Below, one piece after another: positions 12,472 to 23,651 of a DNA stretch of 64,000 nucleotides. The stretch is taken from the NCBI RefSeq assembly GCF_002111595.1, contig NZ_LUTN01000005.1, positions 1 to 64,000 of the forward strand. Direction: 5' to 3'. The DNA comes from Lonsdalea britannica. Its GTDB lineage: Bacteria > Pseudomonadota > Gammaproteobacteria > Enterobacterales > Enterobacteriaceae. How positions within the stretch are numbered: position 1 is the stretch's first letter; the number at the start of each line of letters is the position of its first letter. The notes under the pieces were generated by a model, which saw only the letters and a program-made list of their open reading frames with translations, was not told the DNA's origin and did no database searches. Position numbers and translations under genes: made by a program.

Positions 12472-13082
12472 CACGTTTCCTCCAGTTTTGACAATCTTTC
12501 AGACAGTGCGTCCACCGCGTGATCCAAGGCCTCGACTTCGTCCCCGAACCACATCGCCTCCAGTTTTCCCGGAAGCAGCCGCCACTCTTCGGTCAGCGTT
12601 TCCGACAGATAATGCCGTTGGCGGCAAAGAAGTCCGCTGACGGCGCCGACCGTTTTACGGGCAGTCTGACTCAGACCTTCCGCAGCAATATCTCCTACGT
12701 AAGGCGCCAGCCATTCCGCCGGATCGATTTCTGCCAGATCGAGCAGCGCGATGAATTGCTGTGCCACCTGAATATCACCTTCCAACGTCAGTTCGCCGCT
12801 GCGCATCAACGCAGACAACTGCTGACGATCACGCAATTGAATCAGCGCAGACAGTTGGGTGATCAACTGGCAATCCGGCGTCGACGCCCACTGGCTGACG
12901 ACGTCCAGCCGCTCTTCGCTGAAAATCAGCACCAGCGGCGCACGCAGCTCGGCGATATCGATACGCAGCGTTTTTCCGTGCAGGCGCTGACGGGCGGCCT
13001 TCATGCTCCGATCACGAAACAGTAACTGGTTGAGCGCCGTTTCCAGCGCCGCCGTCAGCACAGGCATTATCCGCATTGGCAT
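12471..13082 (-). CDS. ubiJ: ubiquinone biosynthesis accessory factor UbiJ
   Basis: UbiJ is a soluble lipid-binding scaffold of the aerobic Ubi complex, working with UbiK. The 203-residue product has an SCP2-type domain (about 15-110; [21 protein letters not shown]) and a helical C-terminal part ending in [15 protein letters not shown], as in E. coli (201 aa). It lies 8 bases after ubiE and is translationally coupled to ubiB. Confidence 0.94.
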   Translation of the reverse strand: MPMRIMPVLTAALETALNQLLFRDRSMKAARQRLHGKTLRIDIAELRAPLVLIFSEERLDVVSQWASTPDCQLITQLSALIQLRDRQQLSALMRSGELTLEGDIQVAQQFIALLDLAEIDPAEWLAPYVGDIAAEGLSQTARKTVGAVSGLLCRQRHYLSETLTEEWRLLPGKLEAMWFGDEVEALDHAVDALSERLSKLEET

Positions 13083-13090
13083 ATTCAGAC

Positions 13091-13846
13091 TCAGAATTTA
13101 AATCCGCGATGCAGGGCAACCACCCCACCGGTCAGATTGTAATAATTGACGTTGTCGAAGCCCGCGTCGCCCATCATGGACTTCAGCGTGTCTTGATCCG
13201 GATGCATGCGGATAGACTCCGCCAGATAGCGATAACTGCCGGCATCGCGCGCCACCATTTCGCCGATGCGCGGCAACACGTGGAAAGAGTAGAGATCGTA
13301 GACTTTGCTCAACGCTTTCGTCGTCGGTTTGGAAAACTCCAGCACTAAGAGACGACCGCCCGGTTTTAATACGCGAAACATAGAGCGCAGCGCCTGCTCT
13401 TTTTCGGTCACGTTGCGAAGGCCGAACGAGATGGTGATGCAATCAAACGTGTTATCGGGGAACGGCAAGGCCTCTGCGTTCGCCTGCACGTAGCTGACGT
13501 TGCCGATGACGCCTTTGTTACGCAACTTCTCGCGGCCTACCTGCAGCATCGACGCGTTAATATCCGCCAACACCACTTCCCCTTCCTCGCCGACCAGACG
13601 CGAGAATTTCGCCGTCAGGTCGCCGGTGCCGCCAGCCAAATCCAGTACGCGTTGGCCGCGATGGACACCGCTGCATTCGATGGTAAAGCGTTTCCAGATA
13701 CGATGGATGCCGAAAGACATCAGGTCATTCATCAAGTCGTACTTTGCCGCCACAGAATGAAAAACGTCAGCAACCATGGTCTCTTTGTCGTCTTTCGCCA
13801 CGGTGCGATAACCAAAGTGCGTTGTTTTCTCCGAATCGTCTGCCAT
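13091..13846 (-). CDS. ubiE: ubiquinone/menaquinone C-methyltransferase UbiE
   Basis: UbiE methylates the benzoquinol ring in ubiquinone synthesis and demethylmenaquinol in menaquinone synthesis, using S-adenosylmethionine. The 251-residue protein matches E. coli in length. It has the SAM motif [11 protein letters not shown] (about 67-77), the family signature [11 protein letters not shown] and a C-terminal ALHRGFKF. First gene of ubiE-ubiJ-ubiB. Confidence 0.97.
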   Translation of the reverse strand: MADDSEKTTHFGYRTVAKDDKETMVADVFHSVAAKYDLMNDLMSFGIHRIWKRFTIECSGVHRGQRVLDLAGGTGDLTAKFSRLVGEEGEVVLADINASMLQVGREKLRNKGVIGNVSYVQANAEALPFPDNTFDCITISFGLRNVTEKEQALRSMFRVLKPGGRLLVLEFSKPTTKALSKVYDLYSFHVLPRIGEMVARDAGSYRYLAESIRMHPDQDTLKSMMGDAGFDNVNYYNLTGGVVALHRGFKF

Positions 13847-13941
13847 GTTATCCGCCTGCTATTGTCAAAATCTGGGTCTCCCCCACTTACGAAGAGTGTA
13901 ACAGACCCCGCTTAAAAGCCACTGCCCTTCTTTGCCGCTGG

Positions 13942-13967
13942 GGGCTGATGCGCGGGTGTATCAGCCC
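13942..13967 (-). other. hairpin between rmuC and ubiE
   Basis: An 8-bp perfect inverted repeat GGGCTGAT/ATCAGCCC with a 10-base loop lies 39 bases past the rmuC stop. No T-run follows on the minus strand, so it may be a partial terminator or a processing site. Confidence 0.35.
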
Positions 13968-14005
13968 GCGCCCCGTCAGAAGTTTACACCGCCCCCATAG
14001 GCGCG

Positions 14006-15514
14006 CTAACCGGATTTTTCGTCATGAAACGTGTCACTCGGCGTATCGTCGTCGGTATGAGACGCCACGCCCACCACATCACTATCCGCGATCAGCGAGG
14101 TTTTAATGGGCCGCTTGATTTCAACGCCGAGAGAACGAAATCCCTCGGCCTGGCCGATCAAGTTTCCACGACCGGACGCGACTTTTTTCATCGCCTGATG
14201 ATAGCTGCTTTGAGCCCGGTCCAGATTTTGTCCTAACGTGGTCATATCGTCGACGAACAGCCGCAGCTTGTCGTATAGCCGGGACGCCCGCTCTGCGATT
14301 TGTTGCGCATTGCGACTTTGCTGCTCATAGCGCCACAGGTTGTTAATGGTGCGAAGCGCTACCAGCAGCGTGGTCGGACTGACCAACATAATGTTATTTT
14401 TGAGCGCCTCGGTGATCAGCTCAGGCTGTCGGTCGATGGCCAGCAGAAATGCAGGCTCCACGGGAATAAACATCAGCACATAGTCGAGCGAACGCAATCC
14501 CGGAAGCTGCTGATAATCTTTGCTGCCGAGCAATCGTATATGGCTGCGTATAGAGACCAAATGTTCATTGAGCGCGGCGCTCCTGTCGAGGTCGTCTTCG
14601 CTATTGAAATAGCGTTCATACGCCACCAGCGACATTTTGGCGTCGATCACCACGTCTTTTCCATGCGGCAACCGGACGATGACATCAGGCTGCATCCTGC
14701 CGTTGCTCCCGGTCTGTATGCTGACCTGCGTCTGATACTCATGCCCTTCCCGAAGCCCGGAGCTTTCCAGCACCCGACTCAGGACGACTTCGCCCCAGTT
14801 TCCCTGCGTTTTGTTGTCGCCTTTCAGCGCCTGAGTCAGGTTAACAGCCTCCTGCGTCATGCGGGCGTTAAGCTGCTGGAGATTGCGGATTTCGTGCGCC
14901 AGCGTGTGACGCTCGCGGGCTTCTTCGCCAAAACTCTCTTGTACCTGACGGCGAAAACCGTCGAGCTGTTCCCGAAGCGGCGTCAGCAACCGATCCAGGC
15001 TCAACTGATTCTGCTGGTCGACCTTCCGGCCGCTTTGCTCGAAAATACGGTTGGCCAAATTTTCGAACTGCGCCGACAGGCGCTGCTCGCTGTTGACCAG
15101 CAGGCGCTGTTTTTCTTCCGCCGCCAGCCGCGTCTCCTCAAGGCGGATCGTTACCTCGCGCAATTCCGCTTCCTGAGCGCCATTGGCCTCCCGCAGCGCG
15201 CGAAGTTCCTGATTGAGCTGTTCGCATTCGGCCCGCAGCGCCGTCATTTGCAGCAGCTTTTCCTGACCTGCCGCCAGTTGGCCGTGCAAAAGCCGAAGCT
15301 CGCGCTCTTGATCGTTCAGTCGCGTTTGATCCTGCTGGCGCGCCTCCCGGCTCTCGCTCAGGGCCTGATGCGCCTGCTGGAGGGATTGCTCCTGCAACTG
15401 TCGTTCGGTTTCGTAGCGCGTATGACGCTGCTGTTGTAATAAACTCGCCACCAGCCAGCCGATCATCAGACCGACAACGCCTCCGCCAATGCCGTAAAAA
15501 AGGGTGATTACCAC
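14006..15514 (-). CDS. rmuC: DNA recombination protein RmuC
   Basis: RmuC limits inversions at short inverted repeats; its C-terminal part resembles a restriction-type nuclease fold. The 502-residue protein has an N-terminal membrane helix (about 5-26), a long glutamine/glutamate-rich coiled coil (about 27-200) and the conserved block QGNWGEVVLSRVLESSG ... DVVIDAKMSLVAYERY. In E. coli udp precedes rmuC; here udp lies about 9 kb away and argH is the upstream neighbour. A long antisense reading frame across this gene is not supported. Confidence 0.95.
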   Translation of the reverse strand: MVITLFYGIGGGVVGLMIGWLVASLLQQQRHTRYETERQLQEQSLQQAHQALSESREARQQDQTRLNDQERELRLLHGQLAAGQEKLLQMTALRAECEQLNQELRALREANGAQEAELREVTIRLEETRLAAEEKQRLLVNSEQRLSAQFENLANRIFEQSGRKVDQQNQLSLDRLLTPLREQLDGFRRQVQESFGEEARERHTLAHEIRNLQQLNARMTQEAVNLTQALKGDNKTQGNWGEVVLSRVLESSGLREGHEYQTQVSIQTGSNGRMQPDVIVRLPHGKDVVIDAKMSLVAYERYFNSEDDLDRSAALNEHLVSIRSHIRLLGSKDYQQLPGLRSLDYVLMFIPVEPAFLLAIDRQPELITEALKNNIMLVSPTTLLVALRTINNLWRYEQQSRNAQQIAERASRLYDKLRLFVDDMTTLGQNLDRAQSSYHQAMKKVASGRGNLIGQAEGFRSLGVEIKRPIKTSLIADSDVVGVASHTDDDTPSDTFHDEKSG

Positions 15515-15652
15515 ACCGCCTCCGGGTTCTCTTGCCGCTGCCCGTCAAGGTAAAAGCATGCTGTATGGATGTCCAGAAAGGATTCAGGTCATTGCCGGAA
15601 TTTGAAGGAAAAAAGGGAGGAAATACGATGCGGATTCAAGAATGGATGAAAC

Positions 15653-15674
15653 GGAGGCGGAAAAATCCGCCTCC
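15653..15674 (-). terminator. probable terminator after argH
   Basis: A perfect 8-bp stem GGAGGCGG/CCGCCTCC with a 6-base loop lies 8 bases past the argH stop. Downstream on the minus strand the sequence is GTTTCATCC, so the T-tract is weak. Confidence 0.55.
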
Positions 15675-15682
15675 TTCGTTCA

Positions 15683-17055
15683 TCAGGATAAGCTTTGCTT
15701 CGCTGCCGCGATAGCCGCCGCGACCTGCTGCGGAGACACGCCGCCTTGCGCCGCACGCTTGTCCAGACAGGACTGCAGCGACAGCACCGGATACACGTCG
15801 TCTTCAATGACGTCGCTGAAGTTTTTCAGTTCGTCCAATGACAAGGCTTCCAGCGCGGTTCCCTGACGGATAGCTTCTACCACCACCTCGCCCACAATAT
15901 GGTGCGCTTCACGGAACGGAACGCCTTTTGCCACCAGATAATCCGCCAGTTCGGTGGCGTTGGCATAGCCCTGTTCTGCCGCTTCCTGGCAACGAGGGCG
16001 CTTAACCTGAATGCCTTCCAGTACCAGTGCGGCCATCATCAGGCTGTCGTGCCAGGTATCCAGCGCATCAAACAGACCTTCTTTGTCTTCCTGCATGTCC
16101 TTGTTGTAAGCCAGCGGCAACCCTTTCAGCGTGACCATCATGCCCGCCAGCGCGCCCTGAACGCGTCCGCATTTGCCGCGGATCAGCTCCAGCGCATCCG
16201 GGTTTTTCTTCTGCGGCATCAGGGAGGAACCGGACGTCACACGGTCAGACAGTTCGACGAATGCGGCTTCCCCGCTGTTGAAGAAAATCAGGTCTTCGGC
16301 GAAACGCGACAGATGCACCATGCCGATAGACGCGTTGGACAACAGTTCCAGCACATGGTCGCGGTCGGACACCGTATCCAGACTGTTGCGTGTCGCAGAG
16401 GCGAAACCGAGCCAGCCTGCCAACTGTTCACGATCGATGGGATAGCCGTTCCCGCCAGCGCGCCGCAGCCCAGCGGACTGACGTCCAGACGAGCCAGCGT
16501 ATCGGCTAAACGGCTTTCGTCACGCGCCAGCATTTCGTGGTAGGCCAGACACCAGTGAGCGAACGTTACCGGCTGAGCGCGTTGAAGATGCGTGTAACCC
16601 GGCATGACCGCATCCTGGTTCGCCTCCGCCGTCGCCACCAGCGCCTCGCGCAGATGCCGAAGGGTCTCCCTCAGTTCACCGATTTGCGCTTTGCACCACA
16701 GTTTCAGGTCAGTGGCGACCTGATCGTTTCGACTACGGCCGGTGTGCAGCTTTTTGCCCAGATCGCCCACCTTCTCAATCAGGCGTTGCTCCACCCAACT
16801 ATGAATATCTTCGGCATCGCTTTGCACAATAGCCTGCGGATCGGCCTGAACTTCCTTTAACAGGACCGTCAGCGCCTGTTCCAACTGCTGCTGTTCCTGT
16901 TCGCTCAGTACATTAACCGTCACCAGCGCTTTAGACCACCCGATGGAGCCCGTGATGTCCTGTTCCGCCAAACGGTAATCGAACCGCAGTGAATCGTTGA
17001 ACTGTTTGAAACGTTGATCTGCTGCCTGACTAAACCGTCCGCCCCACAAAGCCAT
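15683..17055 (-). CDS. argH: argininosuccinate lyase ArgH (frameshifted in this sequence)
   Basis: ArgH splits argininosuccinate into arginine and fumarate, the last step of arginine synthesis. The N-terminal part (17055 to about 16447; [30 protein letters not shown]) and the C-terminal part (about 16444 to 15683; signature [12 protein letters not shown]) are in different frames. Around 16444-16447 the sequence reads ACGGCTATCCC where the family needs a codon pair for AY; adding one base restores a 457-residue protein, the E. coli length. Both halves are fully conserved. It follows argB by 116 bases in argCBH. Confidence 0.9.
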
Positions 17056-17127
17056 AACTTTAACTCCCGGTATTAAATGATTGCGAGCGGATGGCACTCC
17101 ATCGCCCGCCAGAAACGCTGTCTTACG

Positions 17128-17154
17128 CTGACTCGCCCAAGACGGGCAAGTCAG
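17128..17154 (-). other. hairpin in the argB-argH gap
   Basis: An 11-bp near-perfect inverted repeat (CTGACTCGCCC against GGGCAAGTCAG, one mismatch) lies in the argB-argH gap. It has no T-run. It could stabilise or process the argCBH message. Confidence 0.35.
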
Positions 17155-17171
17155 CTGTTAATAACGCAGTA

Positions 17172-17945
17172 TTACGCCGAAATACGTGTGCCGATGGAGA
17201 CGCCGTTAAATAACGCCGGCAGTTGCTCGGCATGACGCCAGCTGGCGATATCCACGGGACGACCCAGCGCGCGCGCGGCGTCGAGCGCGGCATTGACCTT
17301 GACCACCATGCCGTCGGTGATGATGCCTTGGGCGACCAGCGTCTCGGCTTTCTCCGCCGTCATTTCTTCGATGCGCTGACCTTTGCCGTCCAGAATACCG
17401 CTAACGTCAGAGAGCAGAATCAGATCCGCGCCCAGCGTCTGAGCCAGCGCCGTCGCCGCCTGATCGGCATTAACGTTCATCAGTTCACCCTCAGCGGTGA
17501 TGCCGATGGAGCTGATGACCGGCAGATAACCCGCCCCCAGCAGCGTCGTCAGCAGAGCGGGAGAACCCGCGTCCGCTTTGCCGACATGACCCAGCGCTTC
17601 ATCCAAACGCGTCACCACCGTACTCCCGCCGTCAGCCAGACACAGTCCGACCGACTGGATACCGTGCTTAACCGCCCATGACAACAGCGTTTTGTTCGCG
17701 GAACCCGCTAACGCGCCGGTGATGATGTCGATTTGATCGGCAGGCGTAACGCGCAACCCCTGCTTTTTCACGACGGGCAGCGACAGCTTTTTCATCAGGT
17801 CGTCGACCAGACAACCCCCGCCGTGCACGATAACCAGAGGGCGCTGATGCTGCTGGCGATACTCAACCAGCGCGTCGAACAAACGCTCCAGCGCCTCTTC
17901 ACTATCCAACAGTACGCCGCCTAGCTTGATAATTAACGGATTCAT
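17172..17945 (-). CDS. argB: acetylglutamate kinase ArgB
   Basis: ArgB phosphorylates N-acetylglutamate, the second step of arginine synthesis. The 257-residue amino-acid-kinase-fold protein shows [11 protein letters not shown] with the catalytic lysine, the glycine-rich [12 protein letters not shown] and the ATP-site [10 protein letters not shown], with length as in E. coli (about 258). It lacks the N-terminal helix typical of arginine-inhibited hexameric enzymes. Middle gene of argCBH; argC ends 23 bases upstream. Confidence 0.96.
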   Translation of the reverse strand: MNPLIIKLGGVLLDSEEALERLFDALVEYRQQHQRPLVIVHGGGCLVDDLMKKLSLPVVKKQGLRVTPADQIDIITGALAGSANKTLLSWAVKHGIQSVGLCLADGGSTVVTRLDEALGHVGKADAGSPALLTTLLGAGYLPVISSIGITAEGELMNVNADQAATALAQTLGADLILLSDVSGILDGKGQRIEEMTAEKAETLVAQGIITDGMVVKVNAALDAARALGRPVDIASWRHAEQLPALFNGVSIGTRISA

Positions 17946-17968
17946 GGGTCTTTGCGCCTCAGAAATAA

Positions 17969-18973
17969 TCAGAGTAAGGACTGGGTTTCAGGGAAACCAA
18001 AACGAATATTCATGCACTGTACCGCTTGCGCCGCCGCGCCTTTCAGCAGGTTGTCTTCGGTGGATACGACGATCAAATGTTCATCCTGCACCGAGAAACC
18101 GATGTCGCAAAACGGTAAGCCGACGACGGATTTCAGCGCCGGAATACCTTTAGCGTAGAGCCTGACTAACGGCTTGTCGTGGTAGGCGTTGTAGTAGGCT
18201 TCAGCCACATCCTGCGCGGTCACGCCGGGACGCAGGCGACAAGTGATTGTCGCCAAAATACCGCGCGGGAAATTGCCCAGATGCGGGGTAAAAATCACCG
18301 GAATACCCAGATGCGCGGCAATTTCTGGCTGATGCCGATGGGTAAACAGGCCGTAAGGCTGCAGGCTGACTTCGCAGAAGCTGTTGGTCATGGTGGCTTT
18401 ACGTCCGGCGCCGCTGACGCCGCTGGTGGCGTCGATGACGGGCCACTGATCGGTATTCAGCAGACGGCTTTCCACCAACGGCTTCAGCGCCAGCTGAGAC
18501 GCCGTGGGATAGCAGCCCGGCACGGCGATCAGCTGCGCCTGTTTGATCTCTTCAGCCTGCCACTCGGCCAGACCGTACACGGCCTGCGCCAGCCAGTCGG
18601 CATGCTGATGGTCGAAGCCGTAATAGCGGCTGTAAAAATCGGCGTCCTGCACACGAAAGGCCCCGGACAGGTCAAATACGGTGCAACCCGCCGCCAAAAA
18701 CTGCGGCGCCAGATCGTGGCTCACCTTGTGGTCAGTGGCGAGAAACACCACGTCGACGCCTTTAGCCGCGTCAGCAACATCAGTGAGCGGCTGGACAGGC
18801 AAATCGATGATGCCTTTAAGCTGAGGATGCAGATCGGAGAGTGATTTTCCCGCATCTACACTTTGCGCTGAAACCGCCAAAGCGGTTATGTTCATCTGAG
18901 GGTGACGGTTCAGGTACAGTGCCAGCTCCGCGCCGGTATAACCACTTGCACCAACTATCAACGTATTCAACAT
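17969..18973 (-). CDS. argC: N-acetyl-gamma-glutamyl-phosphate reductase ArgC
   Basis: ArgC reduces N-acetylglutamyl phosphate with NADPH to the semialdehyde, third step of arginine synthesis. The 334-residue protein has the NADP-binding [14 protein letters not shown] and the active-site cysteine in [13 protein letters not shown]. It heads the argCBH operon, divergent from argE across a region with ArgR-box-like sequences. Confidence 0.97.
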   Translation of the reverse strand: MLNTLIVGASGYTGAELALYLNRHPQMNITALAVSAQSVDAGKSLSDLHPQLKGIIDLPVQPLTDVADAAKGVDVVFLATDHKVSHDLAPQFLAAGCTVFDLSGAFRVQDADFYSRYYGFDHQHADWLAQAVYGLAEWQAEEIKQAQLIAVPGCYPTASQLALKPLVESRLLNTDQWPVIDATSGVSGAGRKATMTNSFCEVSLQPYGLFTHRHQPEIAAHLGIPVIFTPHLGNFPRGILATITCRLRPGVTAQDVAEAYYNAYHDKPLVRLYAKGIPALKSVVGLPFCDIGFSVQDEHLIVVSTEDNLLKGAAAQAVQCMNIRFGFPETQSLL

Positions 18974-19116
18974 GAGATCCGTATACCTTTGTTATATCGC
19001 GATCGGTGAGACGAGAGCCGGGGACTAACGCGGATAAGCCGCTCCCCCCACGATGCCAGAAAAAAGCATAAGCGCGGTCCGCGCCGCAGTTTGTGATTTT
19101 CTTTCACCTGGCAATA

Positions 19117-19160
19117 CTGTATTTTTATTCACAAAAAATGCATGAATATTGATACTATTC
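19117..19160. promoter_or_regulatory. candidate ArgR boxes between argC and argE
   Basis: Two A/T-rich sequences resemble the 18-bp ARG box (AATGAATAATTATTCATA). The first, 19117-19134, agrees at 13 of 18 positions by eye. The second, from about 19142, contains ATGAATATT and, 6 bases on, ATTCA. Paired boxes a few bases apart in the argE/argCBH divergent promoter are the E. coli arrangement, so arginine repression of both directions is expected. Confidence 0.6.
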
Positions 19161-19179
19161 AAACCAGAGGCTGTCAACA

Positions 19180-20330
19180 GTGAAGATGAATTTACCCCCT
19201 TTTATTGAGCTGTACCGGGCATTAATCGCTACGCCATCCATTAGCGCCACCGATAGCGACCTGGACCAAAGTAATGAAACCTTAATCAACCTGTTGGCAG
19301 GCTGGTTTACCGATCTGGGCTTTCATGTCGAAGTCCAACCCGTTCCCGGAACGCGTCATAAATTCAACATGCTGGCGCGCCGGGGTGAAGGCAGCGGCGG
19401 GCTGCTGCTGGCGGGCCACACCGATACCGTACCGTTTGACGACGGGCGCTGGACGCGTGATCCCTTCACCCTGACCGAACACGATAATCGGCTTTATGGC
19501 CTGGGCACCGCCGACATGAAAGGGTTCTTCGCTTTCATTCTGGATAGCTGCGCGATATCGACCCTGCTACGCTCTCCAAACCCCTTTATATTCTAGCGAC
19601 GGCAGACGAGGAGACCACGATGGCGGGCGCCAAATTTTTCTCCGAGTCCACGCGCATCAGACCGGATTGCGCCATCATCGGCGAGCCCACTTCGCTACAG
19701 CCGGTGCGCGCGCACAAAGGCCACATGTCCAAAGCAATCCGCATTCAGGGCCAGTCAGGCCACTCCAGTGACCCGACGCGCGGGGTCAATGCCATCGAAC
19801 TGATGCACGAGTCCATCACACACCTGATGACATTGCGTAATACCCTGCAGGAGCGCTATCACAACGCCGCGTTCCATATCCCCTACCCGACGATGAACTT
19901 CGGGCATATACACGGCGGCGACGCGGCCAACCGTATCTGCGGCTGCTGCGAACTGCATATGGATATCCGCCCGCTGCCGGGCATGGCGTTGAACGATTTC
20001 AACGGGCTGCTGACCGAGGCGCTCGAGCCGGTCAGTTCCCGCTGGCCGGGGCGTCTGACCATCAACGAGCTGCATCCGCCTATTCCCGGCTATGAGTGCC
20101 TCGCCGACAGTCCTTTGGCGCAGGTGGTGGAAAAGTTGCTGGGGCAACCGACGGAAGTCGTGAATTACTGTACCGAAGCGCCGTTTATCCAGCAGCTCTG
20201 CCCGACGCTGGTGCTCGGCCCCGGCTCCATCAATCAGGCGCATCAGCCGGATGAATATATCGACACGTCGTTCATCAAGCCGACCCGCACGCTGATCGCA
20301 CAGCTGATTCATCGTTTCTGCCAGCATTGA
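19180..20330 (+). CDS. argE: acetylornithine deacetylase ArgE (frameshifted in this sequence)
   Basis: ArgE is a zinc M20-family enzyme that deacetylates N-acetylornithine to ornithine. Family motifs [14 protein letters not shown] and [14 protein letters not shown] lie in the first frame; [19 protein letters not shown] and SGHSSDP lie in the next. At about 19548 the sequence reads GATAGCTGCGCGAT where one more C would give D-S-L-R-D and restore 383 residues, the E. coli length. GTG at 19180 is preferred (CAGAGG 9 bases upstream); ATG at 19186 is the alternative. Confidence 0.9.
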
Positions 20331-20339
20331 TCCCTCGGT

Positions 20340-20375
20340 CTTGCCTGTCGTCGACGGGCAAGGCTCTCTCTTTCC
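20340..20375 (+). terminator. terminator after argE
   Basis: CTTGCCTGTCG pairs with CGACGGGCAAG (11 bp, one G-U) and is followed by GCTCTCTCTTTCC. It lies 9 bases past the argE stop, with a moderate U-rich tail. Confidence 0.65.
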
Positions 20376-20857
20376 TACCCGTAAGCCACCTTCGTTTTTC
20401 CACCGAAGTCCGGCCGCCCGAGGCATCAAGGACAATCCACAGCGCCTTCACGCTGCTCTCTGTGTAAAAATTTATTCTGAATAATCGGGAAATAAGCAGT
20501 GATGAATGCTATCAGGGCGGGCTATGCGCGAAATAAAAAACCACAAAAGAGAGTCAAATTGGCACGATTAATTACGTGAAAACGCAAAAACCATGCTATT
20601 TGATGGGTTTTTACGCCAATGAGGTGTCCCGCCAACCCTTGTCCTGCCTGGGTTCATTGGGGGTTAATAAGCTAGTCTTATCTTAGCGATCGGGTGATTA
20701 AATTTCGCAAATTGCCTTTTCCCTACAGAAACGGTTACAACTGTAAAGATAGTGCTCAACACAGATGGGCGCGATCCTCCATTGCCAGACAACAGCATCA
20801 CTCCACTTTTGAAGCGTAATATTTTTACAGGACAACGAGAGACGGGTCAGGACAAAT
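20376..20857. other. argE-ppc intergenic region
   Basis: About 480 bases without a credible gene. It is A/T-rich from 20460 on and should hold the ppc promoter. An imperfect inverted repeat (CGCAAAAACC near 20583-20592 against GGGTTTTTACG near 20605-20615) is visible. ACAGGACAACGAGAG precedes the ppc start. No other feature was recognised. Confidence 0.5.
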
Positions 20858-23497
20858 ATGAATGAACAATATTCCGCAATGCGCGGCAACGTCAGTATGC
20901 TCGGCAAATTGCTTGGGGACACCATCAAAGACGCATTGGGAGAAAACATACTAGAGCGTGTTGAAACCATTCGAAAACTTTCCAAAGCCTCCCGCGCAGG
21001 CAGCAATGAGCATCGGCAACAGCTGCTGAATACGCTGCAAAACCTTTCTAATGAAGAACTTCTGCCCGTCGCGCGCGCGTTCAGCCAGTTTCTCAACCTG
21101 ACCAATACCGCCGAGCAATATCACACCATCTCTCCGCACGGAGAAGCGGCCAGTAACCCGGAAACGCTGGCGTTAGCCATCCGCCGTCTGAAAGACAGCG
21201 ATCAACTGGACGAAAATCAGATCCGCGAAGCCGTGGAATCGCTCTCCATTGAGCTGGTCCTGACCGCGCATCCTACGGAAATTACCCGTCGCAGCCTGAT
21301 CCACAAGCTGGGTGAGGTGAACCACTGCTTAAAGCAGCTCGATCACGACGATCTGGCGGATTATGAGCACCATCAGATCATGCGCCGTCTGCGTCAGCTT
21401 ATCGCCCAGTACTGGCACACGGACGAAATCCGTAAAGAACGCCCAACGCCGGTCGATGAGGCCAAGTGGGGTTTTGCCGTGGTCGAAAACAGCCTGTGGG
21501 AAGGCGTTCCGGCCTTTCTGCGCGAGCTGGACGAACAGCTGGAGCAGGAGCTCGGTTATCGTCTGCCGGTAGAAGCGACGCCCGTCCGATTCACGTCATG
21601 GATGGGGGGAGACCGCGACGGTAACCCCAACGTCACAGCGAAAATCACTCGTCGCGTGCTGCTGCTGGGTCGCCGAAAAGCAGCGGCGCTGTTCCTGAAT
21701 GATGTGCAGGAGCTGGTGTCAGAACTGTCCATGTCCACGTGTACACCCGAACTGCAGCAGTTGGCGGGCGGCGACAGCGTTCAGGAACCCTATCGCCAGA
21801 TAATGAAGACCATGCGCGCCCAGTTGGTCGCGACGCTGAACTATCTCGATACCCAGTTGGAAGGAAAATCGGCTCCCGAGCCGCATAACCTTTTGGTCTG
21901 TAACGAGCAGTTGTGGGATCCGCTACACGCCTGTTACCGGTCTCTGCACGCCTGCGGCATGGGGATTATCGCCGACGGCCAGCTGCTGGATACCATGCGC
22001 CGCGTGCACTGCTTCGGCGTACCGCTGGTCCGCATTGACGTCCGTCAGGAGAGCACCAATCACACCGAGGCGATCGCCGAAATCACCCGTTATCTGGGGT
22101 TGGGCGACTACGAAAGCTGGTCTGAAGCCGATAAACAGGCTTTTTTGATCCGTGAACTGAATTCAAAACGTCCGCTGCTGCCGCGCCAGTGGGAGCCGAG
22201 CCCAGAAACGCAGGAAGTGCTGGATACCTGCCAGGTCATCGCACAAACCCCACAGAACGCTATCGCGTCTTACGTCATTTCGATGGCGCGCACCCCGTCC
22301 GACGTTCTGGCCGTCCACCTGCTGCTCAAGGAGGCCGGTTGCCCCTACACGCTGCCGGTAGCTCCGCTATTCGAAACGCTGGATGATCTGAACAACGCTG
22401 ACAGCGTGATGACCCAGTTGCTGAATATCGACTGGTATCGCGGCGTGATCCAGGGCAAACAGATGGTCATGATCGGCTATTCCGACTCGGCCAAAGATGC
22501 AGGCGTGATGGCGGCCTCCTGGGCGCAATATCGTGCGCAGGACGCGCTGATTAAAACCTTCGAGAAATATGGCGTAGCGCTGACGTTATTCCACGGTCGC
22601 GGCGGCTCTATCGGCCGAGGCGGCGCTCCGGCGCATGCCGCATTGCTCTCGCAGCCGCCGGGAAGTTTGAAGGGCGGTCTGCGCGTCACCGAACAGGGCG
22701 AGATGATCCGCTTCAAGTTTGGCCTGCCGGAAGTCACCATCAGCAGTTTGTCGCTATATACCTCCGCGATTCTGGAAGCCAACCTGCTGCCGCCACCCGA
22801 GCCCAAGAAAGAGTGGCACCACATCATGGACGAGTTATCGCGCATCTCCTGCGATATGTACCGCTACTACGTCCGCGAGAATCCAGAATTCGTTCCCTAT
22901 TTCCGCGCGGCAACGCCGGAGCAAGAGTTGGGCAAACTGCCGTTGGGCTCTCGCCCGGCTAAACGTCGTCCGAGCGGCGGGGTCGAAAGCCTGCGCGCCA
23001 TTCCGTGGATATTCGCCTGGACGCAAAACCGCCTGATGCTGCCCGCCTGGCTGGGCGCGGGCGCGGCGTTGCAGAAGGTGATGGATGACGGCAAACAGGA
23101 TCAGCTGGAAGCGATGTGCCGCGATTGGCCATTCTTCTCCACCCGTATCGGCATGCTGGAAATGGTGTTTTCCAAAACCGATCTGTGGCTGGCGGAATAC
23201 TACGATCAGTGCCTGGTAGAAGAAAATCTGTGGCCGCTGGGTCAACAGCTACGCAGCCAGTTGGAAAAAGACATCAAAGCGGTGTTGACCATCTCCAACG
23301 ACGACCACCTGATGGCGGACCTGCCGTGGATTGCAGAGTCTATTTCGCTGCGCAACGTCTATACCGATCCGCTCAACGTTCTGCAGGCCGAATTGCTGCA
23401 TCGCTGTCGTCAGCAGGACACGCCGGATCCGGATGTGGAACAGGCCTTGATGGTCACCATCGCCGGGGTGGCTGCGGGCATGCGTAATACCGGCTGA
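20858..23497 (+). CDS. ppc: phosphoenolpyruvate carboxylase Ppc
   Basis: Ppc carboxylates phosphoenolpyruvate to oxaloacetate, replenishing the TCA cycle. The 879-residue protein (E. coli 883) has the catalytic histidine motif [13 protein letters not shown], the glycine-rich [14 protein letters not shown] loop and the C-terminal GMRNTG. The start [16 protein letters not shown] matches E. coli. It is monocistronic; argE lies upstream as in E. coli. Confidence 0.98.
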   Translation: MNEQYSAMRGNVSMLGKLLGDTIKDALGENILERVETIRKLSKASRAGSNEHRQQLLNTLQNLSNEELLPVARAFSQFLNLTNTAEQYHTISPHGEAASNPETLALAIRRLKDSDQLDENQIREAVESLSIELVLTAHPTEITRRSLIHKLGEVNHCLKQLDHDDLADYEHHQIMRRLRQLIAQYWHTDEIRKERPTPVDEAKWGFAVVENSLWEGVPAFLRELDEQLEQELGYRLPVEATPVRFTSWMGGDRDGNPNVTAKITRRVLLLGRRKAAALFLNDVQELVSELSMSTCTPELQQLAGGDSVQEPYRQIMKTMRAQLVATLNYLDTQLEGKSAPEPHNLLVCNEQLWDPLHACYRSLHACGMGIIADGQLLDTMRRVHCFGVPLVRIDVRQESTNHTEAIAEITRYLGLGDYESWSEADKQAFLIRELNSKRPLLPRQWEPSPETQEVLDTCQVIAQTPQNAIASYVISMARTPSDVLAVHLLLKEAGCPYTLPVAPLFETLDDLNNADSVMTQLLNIDWYRGVIQGKQMVMIGYSDSAKDAGVMAASWAQYRAQDALIKTFEKYGVALTLFHGRGGSIGRGGAPAHAALLSQPPGSLKGGLRVTEQGEMIRFKFGLPEVTISSLSLYTSAILEANLLPPPEPKKEWHHIMDELSRISCDMYRYYVRENPEFVPYFRAATPEQELGKLPLGSRPAKRRPSGGVESLRAIPWIFAWTQNRLMLPAWLGAGAALQKVMDDGKQDQLEAMCRDWPFFSTRIGMLEMVFSKTDLWLAEYYDQCLVEENLWPLGQQLRSQLEKDIKAVLTISNDDHLMADLPWIAESISLRNVYTDPLNVLQAELLHRCRQQDTPDPDVEQALMVTIAGVAAGMRNTG

Positions 23498-23539
23498 TGG
23501 CGGTCAGTCAAACGACGACGGCGGGCTTCACCCGTCTGA

Positions 23540-23568
23540 CCGCGACGACCCGTTCTGCGTCGTCGCGG
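23540..23568. repeat. perfect 10-bp inverted repeat after ppc
   Basis: CCGCGACGAC and GTCGTCGCGG flank a 9-base loop. A weaker GCGGTCAG/CTGACCGC pair overlaps it on the left. It lies between convergent ppc and the phosphatase gene with no T-run on either side. It may be a rho-type or bidirectional stop, or a REP-like element. Confidence 0.5.
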
Positions 23569-23651
23569 CCCAGCAAGACATTGAGAGGCGGGCCGAGTAT
23601 GCCATCACCCTGTGGCAACGTCGGTCCGCCTTTTTCTTTTTGTTGCCGTAC

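Noticed and set aside
14300-15439. Long plus-strand open frame (379 codons)
   Set aside because: It lies entirely antisense to rmuC, has low-complexity composition from the coiled-coil codons, no ribosome site and no domain.
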